A DNA stretch of 64,000 nucleotides from Persicobacter sp. CCB-QB2 (GTDB lineage: Bacteria > Bacteroidota > Bacteroidia > Cytophagales > Cyclobacteriaceae): the NCBI RefSeq assembly GCF_001274635.1, contig NZ_LBGV01000001.1, forward strand, positions 1,550,001-1,614,000, written 5' to 3'. Positions 51,021 through 60,511 of this stretch are shown one piece after another. The notes below the pieces were generated by a model. It did no database searches and was not told where the DNA came from. It was given only the letters and a program-made list of their open reading frames with translations. Position numbers and translations under genes: made by a program. How positions within the stretch are numbered: the stretch's first letter is position 1; each line of letters opens with the position of its first letter.

Positions 51021-52937
51021 ATGTCAAAACGGATTTTCATTCTTTTTATATTAGGGTACTTTTTATTCCCCACAGCAAAAGCCCAGCTGGTTCAACTTCC
51101 GCTTCAGCGGGACTTAAGTCAACAAAATTTTCGAATTACGGCATCGGAGGATACCCTACCGAAACTCCCCTTTTTTGATGATGTTTCCCAGGCCAGCTTC
51201 CTTCCTGATACCAGCTGGTGGAAAAACACCAATACCGTCACGGTAAGATCCGGCATTGACATTAACAGCCTGAGTTATCAGGTCATGGTTTTTGATGGTC
51301 TAAAAGCCGATGGAACACCCTACAACACTACCAACCCCACCACTTATGGGCCAACAGACAGCCTGGTCTCCTGCCCGATCAATATGCTGGAGGTGGCTGA
51401 TAGTGAAGTTGCAGACACCTATTTAACCTTCTTTTTACAAAAAGGAGGACAAGCCAATCCGCCTAATGTACGAGACATTTTACGCTTGTCTTTCTTCGAT
51501 AAAGACAGTGAGTGGGAAGAAGTATGGGAAATAAACGGAGATGACGAAAGCATGCCCGATACTGAAACCTTTTACATGTTCGCTATTCCCTTTGAATCTC
51601 GTTACATCCATGAAGGTTTCAAATTCAAATTCCAGGCTTTTGGGAACCAATCCGGCTCTTTTGACAACTGGATTATGAATTATGTCCATCTGGATAAAAG
51701 AAGAGGCCTGGAAAATCCAGATAATCCAACGGCCAATGATCGGGCCTATATCGACCGGGCACTAACGCGTCGCCCTTCCAGCCCCTTTTCGCCTTACACC
51801 ATGCTGCCCATGAAGCAATACCTGGAAGATCCCGAGGGCTTTACGGCAGTATCCCATGCGGAAATGTACAATCTGAATAATAGCGAACAGCTCGTTTCGT
51901 TTAACTTTACCATTTCAGATACTACCACCAACTCGGTATTGGATAAACCCGATGAGGCAACGCTTTTGCCCATTATCCCCGCATTTGGAACCTTAGACAT
52001 TACCTCTTCGGCCATCAACACCAATAACCTTTTGGCTGGAGATCCGGACTCTCTTTATATGGAATTAGAATATTCCATCAGTACCAATGACGACTTTTTG
52101 GTGCGCTGGCAGGAAAATGGCGTAGATGTCATTGCCGAGGACATTAACCTTCGGATGAACGACACCACCCGAAGCATAGTCGTCATTGATAATATATTGG
52201 CTTACGATGATGGAGAGGCCGAATATGCCGCAGGTATTGCCCAGCAAGCCGGGCAGTTGGCGTATGAGTTCAATATTCCTACGGAAGATATCATGACGGG
52301 CGTCTCTATTGCCTGGAGAAACGAAGCTTATGGACAGGGCGGAGCCTCCTTCACCCTTAAAATCTGGGAGGACCTGGAAGAGGAGCCCATTTATGAACAA
52401 GCCACGATCACCATTGCGGGAAGTCCTGAAAATCCCTATTCCTATTATTCCATTGGCTACCTGCCCATAAGCGGAAAATTCTATGTAGGCTATGAGCAAA
52501 ACACCAATAACCGATTGGCCATTGGACTGGATAAAGACAATGATGCCTCTGCCTTTATGTATTTCAACACGAAAGGCATCTGGGAGTCTAATATTTTGGA
52601 GGATGAAGAAACGGGTGAAACTGTGGCCGGTGTGGAAGGAGCTTTAATGATCCGACCTACCTTCCTTAAAATCAATGAAGAGATACCGGTGGATAATGAA
52701 AAAGCTCGTGAACAGGTGAAGCTCTACCCTAACCCAAATCGCGGATCATTTCACATCAATTATCCGGTAGAAGCCATTCAAATTTCAGATATGGCGGGAC
52801 GAAGCATACCGCATCAACTGATCAACAATTTTTCGGATAGTCAGGTCATTTTAGATCAGGTAAAAGCAGGCTTATACATCGTACGTTACCGGATTGCCGG
52901 AGAATGGCAAAACCAAAAAATGATCATTCAGCCTTAA
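51021..52937 (+). CDS. Secreted protein of unknown function with T9SS type A sorting domain
   Basis: 638 residues. Signal peptide (IFILFILGYFLFPTAKA). The body is beta-rich without a motif I recognise; an early segment reads FFDDVSQASFLPDTSWWKN, typical of Bacteroidota surface proteins described only as T9SS cargo. The C-terminal ~75 residues are a type A sorting domain (VKLYPNPNRGSFHINYP, ISDMAGRSI, VKAGLYIVRY, ending KMIIQP). It is exported by the T9SS and probably surface-bound. Stands alone. Confidence 0.85.
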   Translation: MSKRIFILFILGYFLFPTAKAQLVQLPLQRDLSQQNFRITASEDTLPKLPFFDDVSQASFLPDTSWWKNTNTVTVRSGIDINSLSYQVMVFDGLKADGTPYNTTNPTTYGPTDSLVSCPINMLEVADSEVADTYLTFFLQKGGQANPPNVRDILRLSFFDKDSEWEEVWEINGDDESMPDTETFYMFAIPFESRYIHEGFKFKFQAFGNQSGSFDNWIMNYVHLDKRRGLENPDNPTANDRAYIDRALTRRPSSPFSPYTMLPMKQYLEDPEGFTAVSHAEMYNLNNSEQLVSFNFTISDTTTNSVLDKPDEATLLPIIPAFGTLDITSSAINTNNLLAGDPDSLYMELEYSISTNDDFLVRWQENGVDVIAEDINLRMNDTTRSIVVIDNILAYDDGEAEYAAGIAQQAGQLAYEFNIPTEDIMTGVSIAWRNEAYGQGGASFTLKIWEDLEEEPIYEQATITIAGSPENPYSYYSIGYLPISGKFYVGYEQNTNNRLAIGLDKDNDASAFMYFNTKGIWESNILEDEETGETVAGVEGALMIRPTFLKINEEIPVDNEKAREQVKLYPNPNRGSFHINYPVEAIQISDMAGRSIPHQLINNFSDSQVILDQVKAGLYIVRYRIAGEWQNQKMIIQP

Positions 52938-52955
52938 AGGGGATTAAACCGGGAT

Positions 52956-53040
52956 ATTCATACCTAAAGCCTTGTTTAGCCAGAAGGCGGGAATAATAAA
53001 GAAATAGTTCCCTATTTCGTTTTTTTTTCCGACAAAGCCG
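52956..53040 (+). repeat. Dispersed intergenic repeat, copy F (3' end diverged)
   Basis: ATTCATACCTAAAG, AAGGCGGGAATAATAAAG, AAATAGTTCCCTATTTCG and the following T-rich tract match copy D at 62046; similarity fades after 53040. Confidence 0.65.
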
Positions 53041-53073
53041 GACTCTAATTTTAAGCACAAGTTTTTTTGGCAT

Positions 53074-53110
53074 AAAAAAAAGGACTATCCATCAGGACGG
53101 TCCTTTTTTT
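53074..53110. terminator. Bidirectional terminator between convergent genes
   Basis: AAAAAAGGAC/GTCCTTTTTT stem with A/T-rich flanks on both sides, between the T9SS cargo gene and the thioredoxin-like gene. Confidence 0.88.
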
Positions 53111-53125
53111 ATTAAACAACAGCCA

Positions 53126-53692
53126 TTAGAAAGGCGCTGGATTTTTCTTCACAAATTCTTCAAAATTAGATTCCGTATTCTTGTATTGTTCCTGAGATAT
53201 GAAATTGGCCAACTGGTAAAAATCTTTTGCATCTCGGTAGCCCGGAACCGGAATCGGAGTCAATTTTTGTGCTTCCCCCGGCACCATAAAAACAATGGTC
53301 GGGTAGCTCATTTTCCCACCGGTAAGTGCCGCCGCCAATTCATGATATCCTTTTCTTCCATTTGGGACAAATTTGAAAGTTTGGCCATCGTATTCGATCT
53401 CTTCCCTCTGCTCGGCATCAAACTTCACGGCATAGAAATTTTCATTGATGAATTTCGCGACCTCCGCATGTTCGAATGTAGTTTTATCCATCTTCTTACA
53501 CCATCCACACCAGTCCGTGAATAAGTCAATCACGATTTTTTTCGGTTTTTTCTCTTGGGCTTTCACCGCTTCTTCAAAAGTCATCCATTGAATTTCACCT
53601 CCTTTGGAAGCTTTTTCACCATTTCCGGCAAAGGTTAAATGGCCATTGGCTATAAAAATCAGGGCGAAAACCCACATCAAATTTCTTTTCAT
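53126..53692 (-). CDS. Periplasmic thioredoxin-like protein
   Basis: 188 residues with a signal peptide (WVFALIFIANGHLTFA). Thioredoxin fold with active-site CGWC in LFTDWCGWCKKMDKTTF, KFINENFYAVKFDAEQREEI, and the cis-Pro context MSYPTIVFM. This is the DUF255/DsbD-C-like type that supplies or removes disulfides in exported proteins. Convergent with the T9SS cargo gene. Confidence 0.88.
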   Translation of the reverse strand: MKRNLMWVFALIFIANGHLTFAGNGEKASKGGEIQWMTFEEAVKAQEKKPKKIVIDLFTDWCGWCKKMDKTTFEHAEVAKFINENFYAVKFDAEQREEIEYDGQTFKFVPNGRKGYHELAAALTGGKMSYPTIVFMVPGEAQKLTPIPVPGYRDAKDFYQLANFISQEQYKNTESNFEEFVKKNPAPF

Positions 53693-53795
53693 AAATATAT
53701 TTAGTTTGTATTGGCTTTAAAAATTTGGCAATCTTTTGATATTATTGTCCTCTGCTTGTTTATAACGCAATTTCACTTAATATTTCTTAAATTTT

Positions 53796-54446
53796 ATGTC
53801 GTTTAATTTACTAAATCGATCTTTTTACGACGAAATGAAGATCCAAAAACTTCAGGAGTTTGCAAAACTGACCGGATTTAGTGATGGCACTGACATCCAA
53901 ACCCTTTATCCACTGCTCCAAAATGCCCAAACCATCGTTGAACTAGGCTCAGGCTATGGTAGAGGCCTGGCTTTTTTAAAGCAAAAAGGATTCCTGGGAA
54001 AACTCATTGGAATAGAACGCGCTCCCCACTTCGTTTCTTATGCTAATGAACAATTAGCGGGCCACTCGCAAAGCCACTGCCAGGATTTGATGGAAGACAT
54101 TCAAATCCCACATTGCGATGCCCTGCTCTGGCTTTGGTCCGGCTTAATGGAATTTTCTGCCGACGAACAAGCCAACCGCATTCATTATTTCAGCCAATTT
54201 TTAAGACCGGAAGGAAAATTTTTCATAGATCTTCCCTTTCAGGAAGTCTCCATTGTTGGAGAATATCAGGATGAAAAATCATTAATCCTCCAGCAGCCCT
54301 GGGGAAAGCTTTATGCTTTTCAACCCAATGATTTAGACATGGATCGCTTTGCCTTAAAGGCACAGCTTAAAGTGCTCTCTCCCATAATTTACGCTACCTC
54401 TAAAGGCTACCAGAGAAAAATCTACATCTTTCAAAAACCTGCCTAA
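53796..54446 (+). CDS. Class I SAM-dependent methyltransferase
   Basis: 216 residues. SAM-binding motif I VELGSGYGRGLAFLKQKG with the acidic end of strand beta-2 in IGIERAP, then ALLWLWSGLMEFS and LRPEGKFFIDLPFQEVS. No recognisable substrate domain. Its stop codon abuts the stop of the convergent gene with no spacer. Confidence 0.8.
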   Translation: MSFNLLNRSFYDEMKIQKLQEFAKLTGFSDGTDIQTLYPLLQNAQTIVELGSGYGRGLAFLKQKGFLGKLIGIERAPHFVSYANEQLAGHSQSHCQDLMEDIQIPHCDALLWLWSGLMEFSADEQANRIHYFSQFLRPEGKFFIDLPFQEVSIVGEYQDEKSLILQQPWGKLYAFQPNDLDMDRFALKAQLKVLSPIIYATSKGYQRKIYIFQKPA

Positions 54447-55229
54447 TTAGCTTTCTTTCTTCTCAAATTGAATACTAATTAAGCTTTCAAACTCCAGACC
54501 CAATAACTGAGCGGCATTTCCCTTATGGATCCCCACCTCCAGCACATTCTGACTGTTAAAGATCAGAAAAATATCACCCGGCTCCACCTCTGCAATGGAA
54601 CCATGCACATGCTGAAACTGCTCTCGTGCCACCCGGATATTATAAGTCATTTTGGACGCCCGTGTTTCGAAATCTTCTCTTTTGATATTGGTAATTAAAT
54701 TCCCATAGGCATCCACATGCAATACATGGCCAATGATCAGATCCGCCCCCACCCTGGGTTTTCGGCTCACGAAACGCTTTAAATCTGAAGTATAAGTACC
54801 CACCGCGGGCAATCCCGAACCGGAAGCCAGTTTCGCCACTGCTTCAGCACAGATATCCTTAAGTGGAAAAGGAGACTTTTCCTCCCCCACTTCGGTAAGC
54901 TCTACCATGCCTTTAGGTGCTTCCGCACTAATTTGGCTGAGCAAACCATTATCGGGCCCCACGAAAAAGTGACCTTCGAGTTTCACCGCAATATGTCGTG
55001 TATTTTCATTCGCAAAGGAGTCCACCCCAAAAAGGTGAATGGTTCCTTCGGGAAAATCACGAAAAACCGCCCCAAGCACATGGGAACCATGAATAATATC
55101 AAATGGTTTGATTGCGTGGGTAATATCTATTATCTGTGCTGCCGGGAAAAATTTCAAAATTTTCGCCTTTACTGCAGCCACGTAGTGATCGCTTACACCA
55201 AAATCTGACAAGAAAGTTATCAGTGCCAT
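54447..55229 (-). CDS. SAM hydroxide adenosyltransferase (DUF62 family)
   Basis: 260 residues from the ATG at 55229, chosen because MALITFLSDFGVSDHYVAAV is the family N-terminus; an upstream ATG (55280) adds only a low-quality lead. The DUF62/SAM-fluorinase-like fold shows TFLSDFGVSDHYVAAVKAKI, PEGTIHLFGVD, FVGPDNGLLS, and VLHVDAYGNLITNI. Hydrolyses SAM to adenosine and methionine. The stop codon directly touches the methyltransferase stop, so transcripts must overlap. Confidence 0.92.
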   Translation of the reverse strand: MALITFLSDFGVSDHYVAAVKAKILKFFPAAQIIDITHAIKPFDIIHGSHVLGAVFRDFPEGTIHLFGVDSFANENTRHIAVKLEGHFFVGPDNGLLSQISAEAPKGMVELTEVGEEKSPFPLKDICAEAVAKLASGSGLPAVGTYTSDLKRFVSRKPRVGADLIIGHVLHVDAYGNLITNIKREDFETRASKMTYNIRVAREQFQHVHGSIAEVEPGDIFLIFNSQNVLEVGIHKGNAAQLLGLEFESLISIQFEKKES

Positions 55230-55315
55230 ATATGAATCAAAAAAATCATTAGCTTTGTATGAATGGCAAAAATACGGCAATAGACGTGATTCGCAAATTT
55301 TAAATCCAATAGCAT

Positions 55316-56270
55316 TTGATAGAAAAGATAATAAGCCTGGAGGGCAACTCTCCGGTAGAGATTTTGGGAGTTGCTAATCAGAATCTGAATGAAATAAGCA
55401 ATGCCTTTCCTCAAGCTCAAATTGTATCCAGGGGAAATGAAATCCGCATAAAAGGTTCAGGAAAGGACATCTTGAGGATCAACGATTTACTTCATATTTT
55501 AATCAATCATCAAAAAAAATATGGGAAAATCAATCCGGAAGTCGTGAAGGATTACCTCACCGAGGAGCAGACTCCTGTTACTGATACGCAGAATGATGTA
55601 GTCCTTTTTGGTACAAAGGGCCTCACCATTAAGGCACGTACAGAAAACCAAAAAACTTTGGTGGAAGCGGTACGAAAGAATGATTTAGTGTTTGCCTTAG
55701 GACCTGCCGGTACGGGAAAAACCTATATTTCGGTGGCGATGGCGGTGAAAGCATTAAAAAATAAAGAAGTCAAGAAGATCATCATCACCCGCCCGGCAGT
55801 GGAAGCGGGGGAAAATTTGGGATTCTTGCCTGGTGATTTACAGGAAAAGCTGGATCCCTATTTACGTCCGATTTATGATGCCCTGAATGAGATGATTCCG
55901 GCTGAAAAGCTGAAACTATACCAGGAAAACGGAACCATCGAAATCGCTCCGCTGGCCTATATGCGTGGACGAACCCTGAAGGATGCCTTTATTCTTTTGG
56001 ACGAAGCCCAAAATACCACGCCGATGCAGATCAAAATGTTTTTGACACGTATGGGGCAAAACTCTAAGGTTATTATTACCGGAGACGAAAGCCAGGTGGA
56101 CCTTCCAAGAATCAAAAATCCGGACTCAGAGAATCTCTGAAAATTCTGGGGGAATTACCGGCATTGGCGTTGTGCGTTTACAAGCCTCTGATGTGATTCG
56201 TCATAAACTGGTTAAACATATTATTCGCGCCTACGATAAGTTTGAAAGCCGAAATAAAGACGAAAAGTAA
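55316..56270 (+). CDS. PhoH-family ATPase; two one-base frameshifts
   Basis: 318 residues when repaired, from a TTG start (MIEKIISLEGNSPVEILGV, family-like). KH-like N-terminal domain, then the PhoH P-loop: FALGPAGTGKTYISVAMAV, ITRPAVEAGENLGFLPGDL, LLDEAQNTTPMQIKMFLTRM, VIITGDESQVDLPR. At 56110-56111 an A is missing (AGAATC for AGAAATC) and at the G5 run 56148-56152 a G is missing. Restoring both gives NQKSGLRESLKILGGITGIG, QASDVIRHKLVKHIIRAYDK and a stop at 56268-56270. The unrepaired frame stops at 56140, cutting the conserved C-terminus. The product is an ATPase linked to RNA metabolism, divergent from DUF62. Confidence 0.93.
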
Positions 56271-56375
56271 AAATTACATTTTTTTCTATTGGAAATCTAC
56301 TTTCGATTTCCGACTTTAAATATTTATTAATAATAAATACCACCTACGTCACATTGATTTTTTTAGTATCAGCGT

Positions 56376-56810
56376 ATGATAAAGGTTAAAAAAGTAAGCA
56401 GTCCGGAAGGTATTATTGAGGCACTCAATATTAGAGAAAGAGTCTTTGTAGATGAGCGCCAGGGAAAGTTTGAAGAAGAGATAGACGAATTTGAGCAGGT
56501 GTCTGAACACTTTTTAGCCAAGGATGAAAATGGCAGAAGTTGTGGATCTGCTCGATGGCGATTTGCAGAAATGGGCATTGTATTGGAAAAATTTGCGGTT
56601 CTTTCTGAATACAGAGGAAAAGGCGTGGGCAAGGCACTTTCCCTGGAAGTGCTATTGGACATTAGTAAAAACCCCAATACAGAAGGTTTTCCGATCTATT
56701 TATATGCATCTCCGGAGTCCGTAGCTTTATATCAAACCCTTGGGTTTAACAAAAAAGAAGAGTACAAAATCATCAGTAAAAAAGAACACGTATTGATGAT
56801 CAAAGAATAA
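56376..56810 (+). CDS. GNAT-family N-acetyltransferase (ElaA-like)
   Basis: 144 residues. Compact GNAT fold with the acetyl-CoA motif EYRGKGVGKALSLEVL, preceded by LNIRERVFVDERQG and GSARWRF and followed by LYASPESVALYQTLGFNKKEEY. Standard length for the ElaA/AtsE-like group. Substrate unknown. Bidirectional-type terminator immediately after. Confidence 0.85.
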   Translation: MIKVKKVSSPEGIIEALNIRERVFVDERQGKFEEEIDEFEQVSEHFLAKDENGRSCGSARWRFAEMGIVLEKFAVLSEYRGKGVGKALSLEVLLDISKNPNTEGFPIYLYASPESVALYQTLGFNKKEEYKIISKKEHVLMIKE

Positions 56811-56839
56811 AAAGCGGCAAAATTTGCTGCTTTTTTTTT
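56811..56839 (+). terminator. Terminator between GNAT and the histidine kinase gene
   Basis: AAAGCGGCAAA/ATTTGCTGCTTT stem followed by T9, lying over the kinase stop codon. Confidence 0.88.
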
Positions 56840-59800
56840 AGTCCTTAATGCGCTGACGAAGACTCCGCAATACGCGATCATAGGCCATTCTGAATTTTCG
56901 TTGCAGTTCTTTCCGGATCGGTTGCTCGTGATCATAAGCCGCCAGCACTTCCACATCTAAACTCCTGATTTCATACATTTGCAGCACATCAATGGAACTG
57001 TTGAGTTTATGCATAATTTTCCGATAAGGACGCTCTTCTCCTTTTTCCAAACTTGTCAGCAGTGCTTTCCTACATTTCTCCATTTCCATCAAAACTAGAG
57101 AAAGGAATTTTTCATATTCAGCTGCCGAAGAAAAAACAGCACTTAGCTGATCATACTCAATAAATCTTTCTTTTGAAAAATAGCGATTTCTCTCCTCTGC
57201 AGGTAACTCTTCCTTAAAAGCACATCCATAATTTAAAAAGGCCAAATAAATCTGTGTGGCTTTGAAGGGCTTTAATAAAATGTCATTCATCCCACTGGAC
57301 ATCACTTCGGATTCGATCAAGGACGGATTGGATGCGGTCATCGCCAAAATGGGAATATGTTTGAAATACGGTCCGCCCATCTCTCGAATCCTCTCCGCCG
57401 TTTGAAAGCCACTTATAGCGGGCAATTGAAGATCCATCAAAATCAAATCAAAATCATGCTGACTTTTGAGTAATGCCAAGGCCGCCTCCCCGGAATCTGC
57501 CACGGTTAAACCCACGGATTGCTTGTCGCACAATCCCTGCATCAGGAATTGATTGGTGGTGACATCCTCCACATACAGCACCTGGAGCCCCTTTAATTTC
57601 TGCCAGGAATAATCCACTTCCTGCGTGGACACCAATTCCCCCCTGGCATGCTCAATAGGTAACCGGACTTCAAAAGTCGTCCCCTCCCCTTCTTTACTTC
57701 TGACGATGATTTTCCCACCCAGCAACTCTACCAGTTCCTTGGTAATGGTCAAACCAAGCCCGGTGCCTCCATACAAACGGCTCGTATTTTGTGAAGCTTG
57801 TAAAAATGGTTCAAATATCTCCTCCAATTTATGCGCCGGAATTCCAATGCCGTCATCCCGGACAATAATACTTAACTCCGGGGCAGGAATATCCACAAAA
57901 TCAACCGTTAACGATATTAATCCGTTCTTAGTAAATTTATTAGCATTCCCCACCAAATTCAATAAAATTTGATTGATACGCAGCGCATCACTATGTAAGA
58001 ATTTAGGAACAGACGGCTTTACTTCTAACTTTAAAACATTGTGATTTTCCCTCGTCTGGTAATTCATACTTTTCTCCAAAACCAGCAGTAAATCCCGAAA
58101 ATTAAAATCCCTGAGTTCGGCCTGCACCTTACCGGATTCTACTTTGGATAAATCAAGGAGATCATCCGATAACCGCCGCATCATTTTGGCAGCCAAATGA
58201 ATATGCTGGAAGGCCTCCTTTTGATCATTTTTACCCTCTGCATTCAAAATCATTTCACTGATTCCCAAGATGCCATTTAACGGATTCCTTAACTCATGGA
58301 TGACCTTCGAAAGGAATCGATTATTATCAGATTGAAATTGGTCAATCTGATCTTCAAGATGTCTGACCTTCTTTTTTAATTTGACCAATTCCTGTTGTGG
58401 CCGCAATGTAATTTGAACCCATTCTTCCTGAACAGGGTGAACAATATAGTGCGTCTGATAAGTACGTTTCTGATGATGCACATTTTCCAAATCTACTTCA
58501 AATATCCCTTCTCGCTGATCTGTTTGGATGGACTTTCTGATCGCCTCCAAGAAATGAGGTTTTTGACCAATAAAAAGGTCCCGCGAGCCAAATTCATTCT
58601 CATAGGCAGTATTCCTTTCAACCAAATGATCATTTTGATCAATGATGACCATAGGATCGGAATAGACAGGAATTTGATCAGGCTTTGTTGGAGCCTCAGG
58701 AAATAGAATGAAGCCCCTAAGCTCTAATTGCCCTTTGATATTATATGAAATTTGACATCGATAAATCGTCCTCACTTCTTGCTGATCAGGAATTTTTATG
58801 CTCAAATCCCCCTCAATCATCTCTTGCTCATTGCCGATGGCCTGACTTAATGTTCCCCTGAATTCCTGTAACATTTCAGTAGAAAGATAAGATTTCCATG
58901 CTGGCAGTGGACGTAAAAAATCAGTCCCCGGCAAAGGGCTATGTAGTAGGTCAGCCAATACATCATTCACCCTCAGCCCCTGACCTAAGCTAAAATCCCA
59001 AAAACCAAGCTTCAGGGGAGCTGCATGCTGATATTGTATTCGCCTGTCTTTTAAGAAGTTTTCTTGAACAGCGAAACGCTCGGAAACATCAAGCGCCAAC
59101 AAAAATACTTTTTCCCCTAAAGGCTCCTCTCCCATTTTAAAAGGAACTAAACGCAGCTGAATATTGGCATAATAACCATTTGCCCGGCGCAACCTCACTC
59201 CTCGCTCAGCAACAGTATTCAAGGAATTTTTTATCAATAAACCTTTCCACCAGCTTTGATCATCAGCATGAAAAATTTGCCGGAGAAAATTAACAAAACC
59301 TTTCCTGACCTCTTTTTCATCATAGCCTAAATGAACCAGTAAGTTCCGGTTTTGAAATTTAATCTGCTTCTCCTTTAAGTCCAGTACCCCAAAGTGCCCC
59401 GGAACAAAGTCCAAAACCTGCTTCAAAAAACTGAGGTTTTGACGATGCTGATTTTCAATGAATGTTTTTTGAGAAATGTCTGTGACCTCAACCAAATGCA
59501 AATGATGTGCATAAGCCTGAGCCGCATAAAACTTCCATTCCAAATGTTTAGTTTCCTGCTGGCCGATCAGCGGGATAGAGGTACAAAATCGAATGATGGG
59601 ATCCACCCCATCCTCCTGCCTCATCCCCAATAAAGTCTTGACGACATCTTTGCGATACGCTACCGGTAAAAAATCAAAAATCAGCTGCCCTTTCAAGGGC
59701 TTCCGTTTACCAAAAACTTCCAAAGCCTCTGGGTTAATCTGTTCGATCATCCCCTGATCATTAATCAACAACAGGGCATTATTACTTATGCCGGCATGCA

Positions 59801-60332
59801 ATCCATATTCGGCAATGGTAGGCGATTTTGCTCTTTCTCTATAGTATTGGGAAAGAAGCCGCTCAGATAGTAATTGAAAGGGAAAAGCAGTGGTGTTTTC
59901 AGGAATAATAGACGCTTGTTGTTGCTCGGTAAACACGATTAACAAAAACGCTTCGTCCCCACATTTGGGAAGAAAAATCACTTGATTAGGAAACAATTGA
60001 TCGAATTTCGGATCAAAATCAAGCGATTGAAAACAGGTACCTGTTTTATCGCCTCCCGAAAAAATTGACCATGGCATAAAATCCTTCTGCGCCTCCGATA
60101 AAGCGTTCCAAAAAGCTTCAGCCAACTCGGTTTGCTCCGTCAGCGTGGTGAAGTGCGTCAGGCACTGTTCTTTTTCTTGATATAATACCAAGGCGCTTCC
60201 TACTACTTGATATTGACCCGGAGGAAACAGCAGGTGAGTCAAAAAACGCAATATCTCATCTCGATCAGGACTGCTTTCCAAAAACTGAAAAACCTTATCG
60301 CGATCGACAGATGGAGATACCTTAAACATCAT
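56838..60332 (-). CDS. Large hybrid sensor histidine kinase with PAS domains, receiver and HPt-like end
   Basis: 1164 residues from the ATG at 60332; a distal ATG (60425) adds a 31-residue lead unlikely to be used. Several PAS-like sensory domains (about 190-650, e.g. ISNNALLLINDQGMIEQINP, VIIDQNDHLVERNTAYENEF) precede a short coiled coil. The HisKA domain has His679 in SKVIHELRNPLNGILG, then HATPase with VRDDGIGIPAHKLEEIFEPF and YGGTGLGLTITKEL. A receiver domain follows with phospho-acceptor Asp967 (LILMDLQLPAISGF) and an HPt-like helical end with His1108 (IMHKLNSSI). No transmembrane segment is evident, so it likely senses a cytoplasmic signal. No partner regulator is adjacent. Confidence 0.93.
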   Translation of the reverse strand: MMFKVSPSVDRDKVFQFLESSPDRDEILRFLTHLLFPPGQYQVVGSALVLYQEKEQCLTHFTTLTEQTELAEAFWNALSEAQKDFMPWSIFSGGDKTGTCFQSLDFDPKFDQLFPNQVIFLPKCGDEAFLLIVFTEQQQASIIPENTTAFPFQLLSERLLSQYYRERAKSPTIAEYGLHAGISNNALLLINDQGMIEQINPEALEVFGKRKPLKGQLIFDFLPVAYRKDVVKTLLGMRQEDGVDPIIRFCTSIPLIGQQETKHLEWKFYAAQAYAHHLHLVEVTDISQKTFIENQHRQNLSFLKQVLDFVPGHFGVLDLKEKQIKFQNRNLLVHLGYDEKEVRKGFVNFLRQIFHADDQSWWKGLLIKNSLNTVAERGVRLRRANGYYANIQLRLVPFKMGEEPLGEKVFLLALDVSERFAVQENFLKDRRIQYQHAAPLKLGFWDFSLGQGLRVNDVLADLLHSPLPGTDFLRPLPAWKSYLSTEMLQEFRGTLSQAIGNEQEMIEGDLSIKIPDQQEVRTIYRCQISYNIKGQLELRGFILFPEAPTKPDQIPVYSDPMVIIDQNDHLVERNTAYENEFGSRDLFIGQKPHFLEAIRKSIQTDQREGIFEVDLENVHHQKRTYQTHYIVHPVQEEWVQITLRPQQELVKLKKKVRHLEDQIDQFQSDNNRFLSKVIHELRNPLNGILGISEMILNAEGKNDQKEAFQHIHLAAKMMRRLSDDLLDLSKVESGKVQAELRDFNFRDLLLVLEKSMNYQTRENHNVLKLEVKPSVPKFLHSDALRINQILLNLVGNANKFTKNGLISLTVDFVDIPAPELSIIVRDDGIGIPAHKLEEIFEPFLQASQNTSRLYGGTGLGLTITKELVELLGGKIIVRSKEGEGTTFEVRLPIEHARGELVSTQEVDYSWQKLKGLQVLYVEDVTTNQFLMQGLCDKQSVGLTVADSGEAALALLKSQHDFDLILMDLQLPAISGFQTAERIREMGGPYFKHIPILAMTASNPSLIESEVMSSGMNDILLKPFKATQIYLAFLNYGCAFKEELPAEERNRYFSKERFIEYDQLSAVFSSAAEYEKFLSLVLMEMEKCRKALLTSLEKGEERPYRKIMHKLNSSIDVLQMYEIRSLDVEVLAAYDHEQPIRKELQRKFRMAYDRVLRSLRQRIKD

Positions 60333-60511
60333 ACTGAACTTTAATAATATAAAATCACTGAAGCATGAGCCGCTTATCTCTTCAAAGTTGAACCTTTTTT
60401 CGTTCACAAACTTCCAAAAAAGCACTCAAAACGCACTCGCGATAATTCTAATGCTTCAAACCATGAGTAGATGATTTTTATTAAATAAAAACTAAGAATC
60501 CCCCTACTATT

